64,000 bases of DNA from Syngnathus acus (taxonomy: Eukaryota > Chordata > Actinopteri > Syngnathiformes > Syngnathidae). Of this stretch, positions 33,066-43,029 are shown piece after piece. The notes under the pieces were generated by a model. It was not told the DNA's origin and did not search any database. It saw only the letters and a program-made list of their open reading frames with translations. Numbering within the stretch: position 1 is the first letter of the stretch; every line of letters begins with the position of its first letter. The translations under genes were made by a program, and so were the position numbers. The stretch lies in assembly GCF_901709675.1 (NCBI RefSeq), contig NC_051098.1, positions 4,540,000 through 4,603,999 on the forward strand, in the 5' to 3' direction.

Positions 33066-34596
33066 TATGTGCAGAATTATTAGGCAAGTGCGTATTTTGA
33101 CCACATGATCAGTTTTATGCATATTTTCCAACTCCATGGTGTACAAGCTTGAATGCTTACTCGATACAAGTCTTTCAAGTGATATGTATGGATAAATATT
33201 GATATAAAAGGAACTCCAAAACAAAAATGACCTTTAAATTAACCTACTGCCAGTGTTATGAAGACACTTTCTTCAAGCAGTAGTACAGGAAAAAGTGTGC
33301 ATCTTTCAAGAAGACCATTATTTTTATGCAGGACAAAGTTCTCCACTGTGTGGCTTGCTGGTAAAGGCCTTAAAGATGATAGAATAAAGACCGAAACTTG
33401 ATTGAGAACTTGTAGCCCCTTCCTAAATGGAAGCTCTATGCTGAAAGAAAACAGTACAGCTCTGTGAACAATGTCTGGGAGGCTCTGGTTGTTGCTGCAC
33501 AAAAGTTAATCATTAACAGATCAAGAAGCTGACAGACTCCATAGATTTAAGACTTATAACTCCTATTAAAAAGAAAGGTGACTATATTCGTTACAATTTT
33601 TTTTATTCATGTCAGTTTGTCCATTTTGAGTTGTTTGTTTATTATACTCACTTTAACAAATGAAAATAAACAAGTGAGATGGGAAAATTTCCATTTTTAC
33701 TTTAGTTGCAAAATAATTGTGCACACTAATAGTTGCCTAATAATTGTGCACACATAGAATTTCTCCCAAGAAAGCAAGAATCTCACTTTAATCTGATAAA
33801 TATCCAAGTTTAAGGTTTACTAACATTTTGGTTGGCCAAGAGCACTGTAGTGGTTCAAAAATGAAAATAATCCTCAAACATACTACCGTAATTTTCCATG
33901 TATAATACGCACCCTAAAAATGGCATGTCGATGCTGGAAAAAAGCCTGTACCCATGTATAATACGCACCCAAATTTTGACTCCTACTTAAGTCCGTAAAC
34001 GTAAAATTATTTCAGAAAAAAGATCATCTTTGGGAACAACCGGATGTTATTCTGCCGGTCAGTATCACTGCGCATGCGCTAGCAAACTCGATAGCGAAGA
34101 AATGTTTCGGATTTGTGTAGGGTACATTGTGACAGCAAACGAGCAGGTGATCGAGCAAGCGTCTGATACGAGAGCATTGTGTTCGTATGGAGCGTGTTTG
34201 AAGTGAACAGCAGAGACGAAAGGAACAAGGCAAAGTGTTGTGAAATAAAATATTACCTGTAATACGCATTTAGGTTTAGAACTGAACTTCGCTCTTTAGT
34301 ATATAGCTGACGTGTCTTGCGCATCCGTTCTGCGCATCTGTAATGGCGGCCTCCGTATGATATCCGGTTTGCGATGGAGATTAAAAAACAAACAATATTT
34401 TACAATAACACACCATCAAGGATTGCACCATCGCATCAAACGATGTGTCGTCAATTATGAATTTTACTGACTAAGTGTGTTGGGCAGGATGGCTGAATGC
34501 GATGCGCGATTGACAACAAAGAAGAAGAAAGGAGATTTCAAGTTTTATTTCGAGGGAGATTTTCTTAAAAAAATAAAAATAAAAAATTCCCATGTA

Positions 34597-35574
34597 GACT
34601 TAGACTTAGACAAACTTTATTGTAATTTTGTCAACACTAGGTGTACACAAAACGAAATTTCGTTGCATACGGCCTTCAACAATGTAGTGGTATTTCGGCT
34701 GGTTAAAAAGTGACATTCTATATAAAAATATGAAATAAGATAATTATAAAGTACAAAGTGGAGGCTCGGTGGGGCACTGGGTAGCACGTCCGCCTCACAG
34801 TTAGGAGGGTGCGGGTTCGATTCCACCTCCGGCCCTCCCTGTGTGGAGTTTGCATGTTCTCCCCGGGCCCGCGTGGGCTTTCTCCGGGCACTCCGGTTTC
34901 CTCCCACATCCCAAAAACATGCTTGGTAGGCCGATTGAAGACTCCAAATTGTCCCTAGGTGTGAGTGCGAGTGCGAATGGTTGTTTGTCTCTGTGTGCCC
35001 TGCGATTGGCTGGCAACCAGTTCAGGGTGTCCCCCGCCTACTGCCCGGTGACAGCTGGGATAGGCTCCAGCACGCCCGCGACCCTCGTGGGGACTAAGCG
35101 GTACAGAAGATGGATGGATAAAGTACAAAGTGCAGCAGTGATAAAGTATGTAAACAGTGCAGGAGACAAAAGCAGTATTTACAAGTGTGCAGAGGAATGC
35201 TACGTTTGAATGTTCAACAGTCTGACGACAGCAGGGAAAAAACTATTGCAGAACCTGGTGGACCTGCAGCGGATGCTGCGAAACCTCTTCCCAGAGGGCA
35301 GCAGGGAGAACAGTCCATGGTGGGGGTGTGATGGGTCACTGATAATATTACGGGCTCGGGACACGCAGCGCTGGGATGACAAGTCCTGAATGGAGGGAAG
35401 AGGAGCCCCGATGATCCTCTCTGCTGTCCTCACCACTCTCCTCAGGTTCTTCCAATCGGAGGCGCTGCAACCTCCACACCACACCGAGAGACAGCTTGTC
35501 AGAATGCTCTCTATGGTGCTTCGGTAGAACGTCCTCATGATGGGTGGGGGCAGGTGGGCTCTCCTCATCCTCCT
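34597..35574 (-). pseudogene. 5'-truncated copy of the 8897 LINE, split by a SINE
   Basis: On the minus strand it starts at codon ~878 of the polyprotein (RRMRRAHLPPPIMRTFYRS) and continues through IIGAPLPSIQDL to SFFPAVVRLLNIQT, the stop, the 3' UTR and (GTCTAA)n. The retained protein sequence is identical to that of 8903-11908. A silent base difference in the Arg codon before NIISDPSH is visible. TGTA at 34593-34596 and 35575-35578 may be the target duplication. Confidence 0.92.
34761..35117 (+). mobile_element. tRNA-derived SINE with 15-bp target duplication
   Basis: Inserted in the LINE 3' UTR. ATAAAGTACAAAGTG occurs at 34746-34760 and 35118-35132. The B box GGTTCGATTCC lies at 34814-34824; 'ctgggataggctccagcac' at about 35054; the tail is 'tggatgga'. 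It is the youngest layer of the nest. Confidence 0.96.
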
Positions 35575-35675
35575 TGTATAATGCGCACCCCAGATTTTAG
35601 GGCAATAAATTAGTAAGATTTTGCGCATTATACATGGAAAAAGACGGTAATTGCCTACTGATTCTGCACAGTGTA

Positions 35676-36040
35676 CATGGGTCAAGTGACCTAAACAATA
35701 TCTTCAGCCCATTGCGGGTATGTATCATGGCAGCCCCAAAAAATGCATTGAATCATAAAGCCACACATCTTAAGCACACTTGTGTGTGCTTAAAAATAAA
35801 ATATGATTCAAATAACTGGCAGTTATCCAGCTGTTTCCTGCAATTGTGAGCCAGATTCAGGATTAAGAAAGGGGGATTTTAAATCCTTAAGATTGCATTT
35901 AAAATGAAAATGTTCAACTTTCTTCTTAGAGAGATGATCAAAGTGACACGGCACATCAGTCAAAGGTTCTCAGAGACAAAGGCCATATTTTGATTGACTG
36001 GCACTGTTCACGCAAAAATTGACATAACTTCCTTTTCGTG
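35676..36040. other. No recognisable gene
   Basis: AT-rich sequence with no credible exon or terminus. Confidence 0.45.
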
Positions 36041-36310
36041 GCAGTGCAAGTCTCGTTGGGGCCTTCCCTCTCTCCGGCTGTTCATCCAGTTCTTTCGAGG
36101 TGATCTTTAGATGTTTCTAGGCCAGCCAGAAAACATAGTCTGTCCAGCTTGTCCCTGGTCGTCCCCGGGGCCTTCTCCAAATGGAATGTGCATTTGGACA
36201 TGGGCTCGGTGACCTACCTCTGGGACAAGGGAACCCATGTCCGGATGTCATCATACGGGATTTTTCCATGAAGCTCCAGAAAACCAAGCTCCTAGGATTA
36301 CTGGGAAATA
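36041..36310 (-). pseudogene. LINE C-terminal remnant
   Basis: The minus strand reads RRPRGRPGTSWTDYVFWLA at about 36117-36175. The family pattern RPRGRPxxxWxDxVxxLA closes the protein of several fish LINEs (RTE/I-like groups). Only this tail and a decayed flank remain. Clade uncertain. Confidence 0.6.
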
Positions 36311-37350
36311 CAAACCCCCCCACGATAAAAATGTAATGGCTCATAAAGGAGCCTAATGTAAATCTTTCAAAAAATATTTCTCTCCTTCAATAACTCCAAT
36401 TGGCATAGTGTTAATTATCAATGTGCCAAAACCAATCACATATGTTTGTGCTGGTATTCAAACAGTTTTGAGTTGTCTAATGAATGAATACACTCTCCTA
36501 CAATAGAGGGAAATCATTGTTGCCCTTTATCAATTTTACCTCAGCAGAGTGTGGAAGATCCATATGTAGCCACAACAGCTTGGCACATCTTCCTCATGCT
36601 GGCCACCAGTCTGTCACAATTGTTGATGGTCACCTGAGTTAGTTCAGTACCAGCATGAGTATTTAGCTGTGTGGATTAGGGTTGTTTCAGGTGTTCAGAA
36701 AATGTAAGCGCACACAACATATTCATGTTTTAAATCACTTTTTTAGTTGGCCGATGATGTCATACAAAATGATGCCAAGGTTGTTGGAGTTACAATGTTA
36801 CCATGGCAAATAGTGATTTGGAAAGCATTACGGCACACATGTTGTGATGTATGCTTAACTTGTGTCATAAATTTAAATTTATGTTTTCTTCTTATTGCTT
36901 TGCATGTTTAAAGAACCCACAGTAGACAAGTGGGCTTAACACCCACCGCAGAAGTGCACTAGGCCAATTTAGCTGTTAAAGCATGTTCCGTCAAATTTAA
37001 TGACATCACTGTTTTGTCAGTTTTCAATGTGCATGTGTGCATGGTGCTCCTAGGTGCGTGGTCAGCTGTTGGCTTGCTCAGGCTGCATGATTGATGGCTT
37101 GCAGAGCAATTGGCAGAGGTTTCCACAGCTGCAGCACAGTGCCTCAGTGCTGCCAAGGCAGGCACTTGGTATTACTCCATAAAAGGGTACATCGTATGCT
37201 TCATGCAATATAGTGCCTATACATTGACATGAATGTTCTCACACACCCATGCATATTACATACTGATGTATGACGAGCGCATTTCTAAAATGCTATAAAT
37301 AGACATTGCATTGAACAATTTTGACAAATGGTAGATTGGAAAGTCACCAG
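36311..37350. other. No gene; possible transposon remnant at 36540-36640
   Basis: 'acatcttcctcatgctggcc' resembles a block common in degenerate fish DNA transposons, but neither termini nor motifs are visible. A short GC-rich stem ('agtgcct...aggcact', about 37138-37166) was noted but does not match a known microRNA. Confidence 0.35.
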
Positions 37351-37412
37351 GACTACCCCCAACGAGAAGCACTTACTGCTTTCAGAACACAAGTGAGTGC
37401 TTGCTCAACTGG
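37351..37412 (-). ncRNA. mir-430: miR-430c-like precursor 1
   Basis: Predicted mature 3p at 37355-37375 begins TAAGTGCTTCTCGTTGGGGG, nearly the published miR-430c form (one base differs in the centre plus an extra G). The 5' arm 'ttgagcaagcactcactt' pairs with it through AAGCACT/AGTGCTT and G:U pairs. Loop about 12 nt ('gtgttctgaaag'). Confidence 0.85.
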
Positions 37413-37512
37413 AAATTTCTAAAAATGCAGGTTTTTTTCCTCATTTGATATGGTCCTGGTCACATCCATATCGTGCCACTATGGACACAAATCATGGCAA
37501 TTATGTCTGTCT

Positions 37513-37576
37513 GATTGCCCCAACAAGCAGCACTTACTATTCTCAAATTCAAGCAAGTGTTCGAGTTGGGTCAATG
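37513..37576 (-). ncRNA. mir-430: miR-430-like precursor 2
   Basis: Mature 3p at 37516-37536 begins TAAGTGCTGCTTGTTGGGGC. The precursor stem is long: ATTGACCCAAC at the 5' base pairs with GTTGGGGCAAT at the 3' base apart from one mismatch, and ACACTT pairs with AAGTGC. It has the best-formed base of the four. Confidence 0.87.
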
Positions 37577-37857
37577 CAACGGACTTGGAGTGCAGGTCTT
37601 CTTTCTTATGAGCATTGCCAGTTCCCTGATGGACCATACCTGCCACGTCAAACTTCTTCCTGCATCCTTGGGTAGAGAAGTTGTGCAATCTTCTTCAATA
37701 CAAATTTCAGCCATTGAAACTAAACTTTGTCTTTCACATATATAAAAGTCAAAGGAATTATGTGGAATGTATTGCAGTTAATGAATGGGCTATAATCGTT
37801 GTCAATTCATGCAATCGTTATCAATGGGAACAGCTGTTCTCTGAGAAATTCACTGCC

Positions 37858-37918
37858 ACGACAACCCCAAAAGGAAGCACTTGTGTAAAGAAAAACATCA
37901 GTGTTTCGATTTAATGTC
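37858..37918 (-). ncRNA. mir-430: miR-430-like precursor 3 (5' C variant)
   Basis: 3' arm at 37862-37883 begins CAAGTGCTTCCTTTTGGGGT. The AAGTGCTT seed is kept, but the usual first U is C, which may change processing or Argonaute loading. The 5' arm 'cgaaacactgatgttt' pairs through GAAxCACT. The stem is weaker than in precursors 1 and 2. Confidence 0.75.
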
Positions 37919-38032
37919 ATCACAAAGTGACTACGTGAATATTGTTCAGTAATGCAAAAGCAGCAAAAATCATCCAGGAATTGAGTTCCCATTATTTCCC
38001 AAGGGCCAGGAACTTAATGTTTGTTGAGCAAC

Positions 38033-38090
38033 AATACCCCAACTAAACCACTTACTGCAGTAAAAATCCCAGTAAGTGTGTTAAAGTCTT
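38033..38090 (-). ncRNA. mir-430: miR-430-like precursor 4 with altered seed
   Basis: 3' arm at 38035-38054 begins TAAGTGGTTTAGTTGGGGTA, so the seed is AAGTGG instead of AAGTGC. CACTTACTG/CAGTAAGTG gives a perfect 9-bp upper stem; 'tttaacac' forms an irregular base. First in transcript order. Either a diverged member with other targets or a decaying copy. Confidence 0.7.
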
Positions 38091-38126
38091 CTTTAACAAG
38101 GTCTGTAACCTCTTCCTTGTCACAAG

Positions 38127-38134
38127 TATAAATA
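38127..38134 (-). promoter_or_regulatory. Possible TATA-like box upstream of the microRNA cluster
   Basis: TATTTATA on the minus strand, about 75 bp before the first 3' arm. Single short AT motif in AT-rich DNA, so weak evidence. Confidence 0.2.
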
Positions 38135-38261
38135 CAACACATTAGGCATGTCAAAAGTGACGACTATATCCCTCTGCAGAAAGAAGTTTGCGGTGAATGT
38201 GAGGATGCTGTGTAAACAAACCTGCATTAGAGGAACATTTCAAGTCAAATCATTGACCATC

Positions 38262-39090
38262 CGAAGTCAAGTCAAGTTTATTTGTATAGCCCTAAATCAC
38301 AAGAAAGTCTCAAAGGGAAAGAAAAAATTGACAATTATTCTCAAACATCCCCTGATCTTAAACTCCCAGGAAGGCAAGGAAAAACTCAAAAAACCTTACT
38401 AGGGGTAAAATGAGAAATCTTGAGAAAAGACCACAGATGGGAGGATCCCCCTTCCAGGATGACCAGGCTACAATGGATGCAGAGAGGGCACCTAGAACAC
38501 ATAATATAAAACAATCCAAAGAAAAAGTGGATATCCAATTCAAAGCTGCGGGAGGTGACCTCAATTGTCCTGGCAGTGTCTATGAAGGTGGTAATCCGCC
38601 GCAGTTCCCTCATCCCGATTGTCAACGAGAAATTTAGACAGCCGTTATCAGTTTGGGTATCACCTAACCTACTCCCCAACCGCCACCACAGGTTAATTAA
38701 ATGGCATAACAATGTGTCTTTAATCGTGTCTTAAATGTTTCTACTGAGGTAGCAGTTCTGATATCTATCGGTAGGGCATTCCAAAGCTCTGGAGCCTGAA
38801 TAGAAAATGCTCTAGTCCCTGCAGACTTCTTTTTGGCCCTCTGGGTCACTAAAAGACGAGCGTTTTGCGAACGGAGGTTACGGGACGGAACGTAAGGAAC
38901 AACTAGGTTGATGAGATACGAAGGCGCTTAGCCATGCAGTGATTTATAGGTTCTTAGAAGAACCTTGAAGTCACATCTTAAATGGACCGGGAGCCAATGT
39001 AAGTTGGCTAATATTGGGGTAATGTGATCAAATTTTATCATCCGTGTGAGCAGTCTCGCCGCAGCATTTTGTACTAACTGTAGACTTTTA
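38262..39090 (-). mobile_element. L2-type LINE, 3' part
   Basis: Antisense signatures of a fish L2-like 3' region: 'caagtttatttgtatagcc' at the tail with CAAGT repeats (38268-38280), 'ggcattccaaagctctggag' (38778) and 'gcagcattttgtactaactg' (39061). It breaks at 39090 where the piggyBac element begins. The sequence continues, in the same orientation and in the expected order, at 45313. Confidence 0.8.
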
Positions 39091-39321
39091 CCCACCGTGG
39101 CAGATCTGCAACATTTTTTTAAAACTATTAAAAATAGTGTTTTTTTTTTTTTTTCACATAAACATGAGTCAGCTAGTCCTATTGCTCATTAACCCTCTCT
39201 GCTATTGGCTAGAACATTGTTATTTAAGCCCTATCCACAAGTCGTTCAGCTCACACCTCGCCGGACAGCGTGAAGGACACATCTCTTTGTTACACTAGAC
39301 TGGATTAATCAAAGAAAAGTA

Positions 39322-40177
39322 CCGTATTTTTCGCACCAAAAGGCGCACTGGATTATAAGGCGCACCCTCATTGAATTTTTTATTTTAGAAATTATTTCAT
39401 ATATACGGCGCACCGGATTAAAAGGCGCATAAAATAGAAGCTATACTGCAACAAACTGAGGTTGACTAGGGTTGCCGTATGCATCCACTAGCCAATAACC
39501 AATGAGCCCTCTGTAAACAATCGCGTTTCTCAAACAATCTCCTATAAAATGATCAGAACTGACTAAAGTTCGATCTAACACTGGTACTGCTTACCTATGT
39601 TTCCCTTCCATATCGATCCGTAAATTTACTCGAAACATTAACAGAGCAGCCTATTTTGACATGAAATAGCCTTGTGCGTATAGCAGCTATTATTATAGCA
39701 TTAGCCACCCGCAAACTCCCATGAGCCTCAGCTCACAGACCCCCATGAGCCTCAGCAAAGTGTAAACAATCGCGTTTCTCAAACGATCTCCTATAAAATG
39801 ATCGGAACTGACTAAAGTTTGATCTAACACATTGGTACTGCTTACCTATGTTTCCCTTCCATATCAATCCGTAAATTTACTCAAAACATTAACGGAGCAG
39901 CCTATTTTGAAATGAAATAGCCTTGCGGGTACAACAGCTATTCGGTGACGCCCCCTGACCACAGTTGCCGTAATGTTGGGAAGCGATGCGACCTTGTAAT
40001 TTACTAGTCGTACTAAAACGTACTGAAACATTTTGGCAGAGCACTGTGTACAACCAGTATGGATCAACAAATTCATCAATTGATCCATATATAAGGCGCT
40101 CTGCATTATAAGGCGCACTGTGTTTTTTTGAGTAAAATTTAAGTTTTTAAGTGCGCCTAATAGTGCGGAAAATACGT
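39322..40177. mobile_element. Family D TIR transposon
   Basis: 856 bp, from CCGTATTTTTCGCACCAAAA to 'ctaatagtgcggaaaatacg', with TA flanks (39320-39321 and 40178-40179). Subterminal 'aggcgcac' repeats lie at both ends. It contains a direct duplication of about 183 bp (39513 and 39762, 249 bp apart; 'gtaaacaatcgcgtttctca'). Non-coding; same terminal style as families A, B and C. Confidence 0.88.
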
Positions 40178-40937
40178 TAAGTAAAATGCTTTTATATATT
40201 TTTTGGTGCTCATTAGAATGTCTAGAACATGTGCATATGCTTATTTTGTTAAGTATATACCCCAAATATAAATTAGTGCATGTAGTATAGTATGTGTTGC
40301 AGATTTGCAACACTGGGAGAGCGTGGTAGCAAAAAAGGCCCTAATTGTGACCTGCATAATTGTAGTGTAAATCAGCATGGATAGTTTAGTTTAGTTTCTA
40401 GTTTATATTATCTTCTAATATATTTACACATTGTGTGTATTTGTAAACAAGGGTGTAGAGGATAAATCCAAGTAAACTCAGTTTATTAACCTCTTTGTCC
40501 ATGTTCAGGAATGTGAAGGGTGGTCGTAAATTGAACAGGTGTTAATGTTCAGGAATGTGATTTCTCTCCACACACCACCGGAGTACTTCAACCAGTTTGT
40601 TTCTAAAGAAATGATTCAGTCTCTGAGGACAAACACAAATGATTACAGCTTTCAAACAAAGGGAACGTGTGAACACCAATTCCAAGGAAATTGAGAAAAT
40701 GTTGGGCATGTACCTGAAGATGGGCCTAGTACAAATGGCTGGTACCCATATGTACTGGGAGGAAGACACACGACACCCTCCTGTTGGTGACGTGATGCCA
40801 CGGAACAGATTCCAGTCTTTGTTGACAGCCTTACATTTCGTCAACAACTTGACAGTACCAGAGACTGAAAAGAAGGACAAACTGTGGAAGATCAGACCTT
40901 GGCTTGATTCATTCAGAGAGAACTGCCTGCACGTCAA

Positions 40938-43029
40938 AGTCAAAGTCAGCTTTATTGTCAATCCCTTCATATGTCAAGACACACAAAGAAACCGAAATTC
41001 CGTTTCCTCCATCCCACGGTGACGAGACATACAAGTAAGCGACACAAAACAAAAACAAGAAGGCACAAACCATAAATAATAAATAATAAATAAAATAAAA
41101 TGAGCGATGAATAAATAATAGACCAATAACCCATTAAATAAGAGGGCAAAACCGAGCCAGTGTGCATACAGCAGACAGCAAGAACAGGACGCTACGCTGA
41201 AAGGGGGAGCGAGTTCAGGATCCTAACAGCCTGGAGTACGAAGCTGTTGGAGAGTCTGGTGGTGCGGGAGCGCAGGCTCCTGTACCACTTCCCAGAGGGC
41301 AGAAGTTCAAACAAAGAGTGAGCGGGGTGACTCACATCACTCACAATCTTGGTCGCCTTGCGGGTGAGATGGGAGGTGTAAATGTCCTTCAAGGAGGGGA
41401 GAGAAGCACCAATAGTCTTACTAGCCGTTTTCACTATGCGCTGCAGGGCCTTCAAGTCGTAGTCAGTGCAGCTGCCACCCCAGACAGCAATACAGCTGGA
41501 GAGGACGTTCTCAATGGTGCCGCGGTAAAAAGTAGTCATGACGGCCGGAGGAGCCCCCGCTCGCCTGAGTTTCCGAAGGAAGTACAGGCGGCGCTGGGCC
41601 TTCTTCGCCAGCGATGCGGTGTTGGTGGACCAGGAGAGATCCTCACTGATGTGCACCCCCAGGAACCTGGCGCTGCTCACTCTCTCCACCACAGCACCGT
41701 CGATGGTCAGCGGCAGGTGTTGGGCGTGACCCTTCCGGAAGTCAACAACAATCTCCTTGGTCTTGTCGACGTTCAGCAGGAGGTTGTTGTCCCTGCACCA
41801 CGCGGTCAGAAGGTCAACCTCCAGCCTGTATTGAGTCTCGTCTCCCTTGGTGATGAGACCCACCAGAGTCGTGTCGTCAGCAAACTTCACTATGCGGTTG
41901 CCGCTGCAGGTGGCAGCGCAGTCATGCGTCAGGAGGGTGAAGAGCAGCGGACTGAGCACGCAGCCTTGGGGGGCCCCTGTGCTCAGCGTGATGCTGGCGG
42001 AGATCTTGTCGCCAACACGTACCACCTGTGGCCTCTGACAGAGGAAGTCCAGTAGCCAGTTGCAGAGGCAGGTACTGAGGCCCAGCTTGTCAAGTTTGCT
42101 GATGAGACGCTGTGGCACAATGGTGTTGAAGGCAGAACTGAAGTCCACAAACAGCAACCTCACATACGAGTCCCTCCCCTCCAGGTGGGTGAGGGCCGAG
42201 TGGAGGGCAGAGCAGATGGCATCCTCAGAGGACCGTTTGGCTCGGTACGCAAACTGAAAGGGGTCAATGGTGGGGGGGAGAACTGACCGGATGTGCTCCA
42301 TGACAAGCCGCTCAAAGCACTTCATGATGATGGGCGTAAGTGCCACGGGGCGGTAGTCATTGAAGCAGGACGGAGCAGGCTTCTTTGGCACAGGTACGAT
42401 GGTGGCAGCTTTGAAACACGACGGGACGATGGCCTGCTGCAGGGAAGTGTTAAAGATGTCCGTGAAGACACCCGTCAGCTCACCAGCGCAGTCCTTCAGC
42501 GCCCGACCCGGGATGTTGTCCGGGCCCGCCGCCTTACGGATGTCGATAGCTCATTCACAGCTCTGCGGCGCGGGCTTGTAGTCCGTGATGGTCTGAATGC
42601 CCTGCCAAAGGCTCCGTGCGTCCCTGCTGTCCTTGAAGTGGGCGGTAATTTTGCACGAGAACGCTCTCTTCGCTTCTTTGATGCCCCGGGACAGGTCGGC
42701 CCTCGCAGTCCTCAAGCCAGCCTCATCCCCCGCCCTGAAGGCTTTGTCCCTGGCCCTCAGCAGCCTGAAGACAGCCCGTCAGCCATGGCTTCCGGTTAGC
42801 CCGAGTGACGACGGATATTGAGTGTGTCACATCATCAATGCACTTCCTGATGTAGGAGGAAACAGAGTCAGTATACTCCTCAATGTCCGCCCGACCGTCG
42901 CAAGTGGCAGCCCTCCTAAACACGTCCCAGTCAGTAGAGCCAAAGCAGTCACGAAGCGCATCAGAGGCACCCTCAGGCCACACCCGCACCCGCTTGCGAA
43001 CTGGTCTGGATGTTCTCACCTTTTGTTTT
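40938..43029 (-). mobile_element. 5'-truncated LINE with (GACTTT)n tail
   Basis: Inserted in the piggyBac transposase, minus strand. The 3' end 'gacaataaagctgactttga' lies at 40938-40965. The protein-coding part runs from 43019 to 41192 with frameshifts in the upstream third (FGSTDWDVFRRAATCDGRAD aligns with the 8903 protein). It is a different family from the 8897 LINE, as the tail and protein differ. Confidence 0.9.
41192..42391 (-). pseudogene. LINE reverse transcriptase domain, 399-codon open frame
   Basis: An intact open stretch of a broken polyprotein: [64 protein letters not shown] (catalytic Asp pair), [12 protein letters not shown] and [15 protein letters not shown], ending [11 protein letters not shown]. 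All RT motifs are present. The endonuclease is missing and the region upstream (42391-43019) is frameshifted, so no full protein is made. The first Met is simply the first ATG after the frameshift. Confidence 0.9.

Larger units (their letters stand above)
33886..35647 (+). mobile_element. Family A TIR transposon copy 2
   Basis: Begins CCGTAATTTTCCATGTATAA and ends 'ttatacatggaaaaagacgg', with TA flanks (33884-33885 and 35648-35649). It shares a ~170-bp internal block (34099-34270) with copy 3, which ends in 'gtgaaataaaatattacctg'. An open stretch at 34477 (MAECDARLTTKKKKGDFKF) is short and unassigned. A LINE with a SINE inside fills its second half. Confidence 0.88.
33066..35673. mobile_element. 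Mariner-like element, outer shell of a four-level nest
   Basis: The left terminus 'tatgtgcagaattattaggc' is matched by the inverted right terminus 'attgcctactgattctgcac' at 35650-35670, on the far side of the family A insertion. An internal inverted copy 'agttgcctaataattgtgca' lies at about 33730. The inner sequence (33330-33540) is a decayed coding region with many stops. TA-type target sites suggest Tc1/mariner; the exact family was not identified. Confidence 0.65.
37351..38090 (-). ncRNA. mir-430: miR-430-like microRNA cluster
   Basis: Four hairpins on the minus strand within 740 bp. In each, the 3' arm carries a (T/C)AAGTGCTN...TTGGGG-type sequence (one has AAGTGG). This is the form of the fish miR-430 family (seed AAGUGC, 'UUGGGGU' tail); the relatives are miR-427 in frogs and miR-302 in mammals. 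The first bases of successive 3' arms lie at 38054, 37883, 37536 and 37375, so spacing is about 161-171 bp with one double gap. That is as expected for a tandemly duplicated polycistron. In fish, miR-430 drives decay of maternal mRNA at zygotic genome activation. Expression here is not shown. Confidence 0.85.

Noticed and set aside
34801-35209. Frames across the SINE (also 24529, 30035, 28034)
   Set aside because: SINE sequence lacks stops in some frames by chance; tRNA-derived, non-coding.
37138-37166. Short stem 'agtgcct ... aggcact' near the microRNA cluster
   Set aside because: Only 7 bp of pairing and no resemblance to a known family.
41318-42055. 245-codon plus-strand frame and 42293-42799
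   Set aside because: Antisense shadows of the LINE reverse transcriptase on the minus strand.
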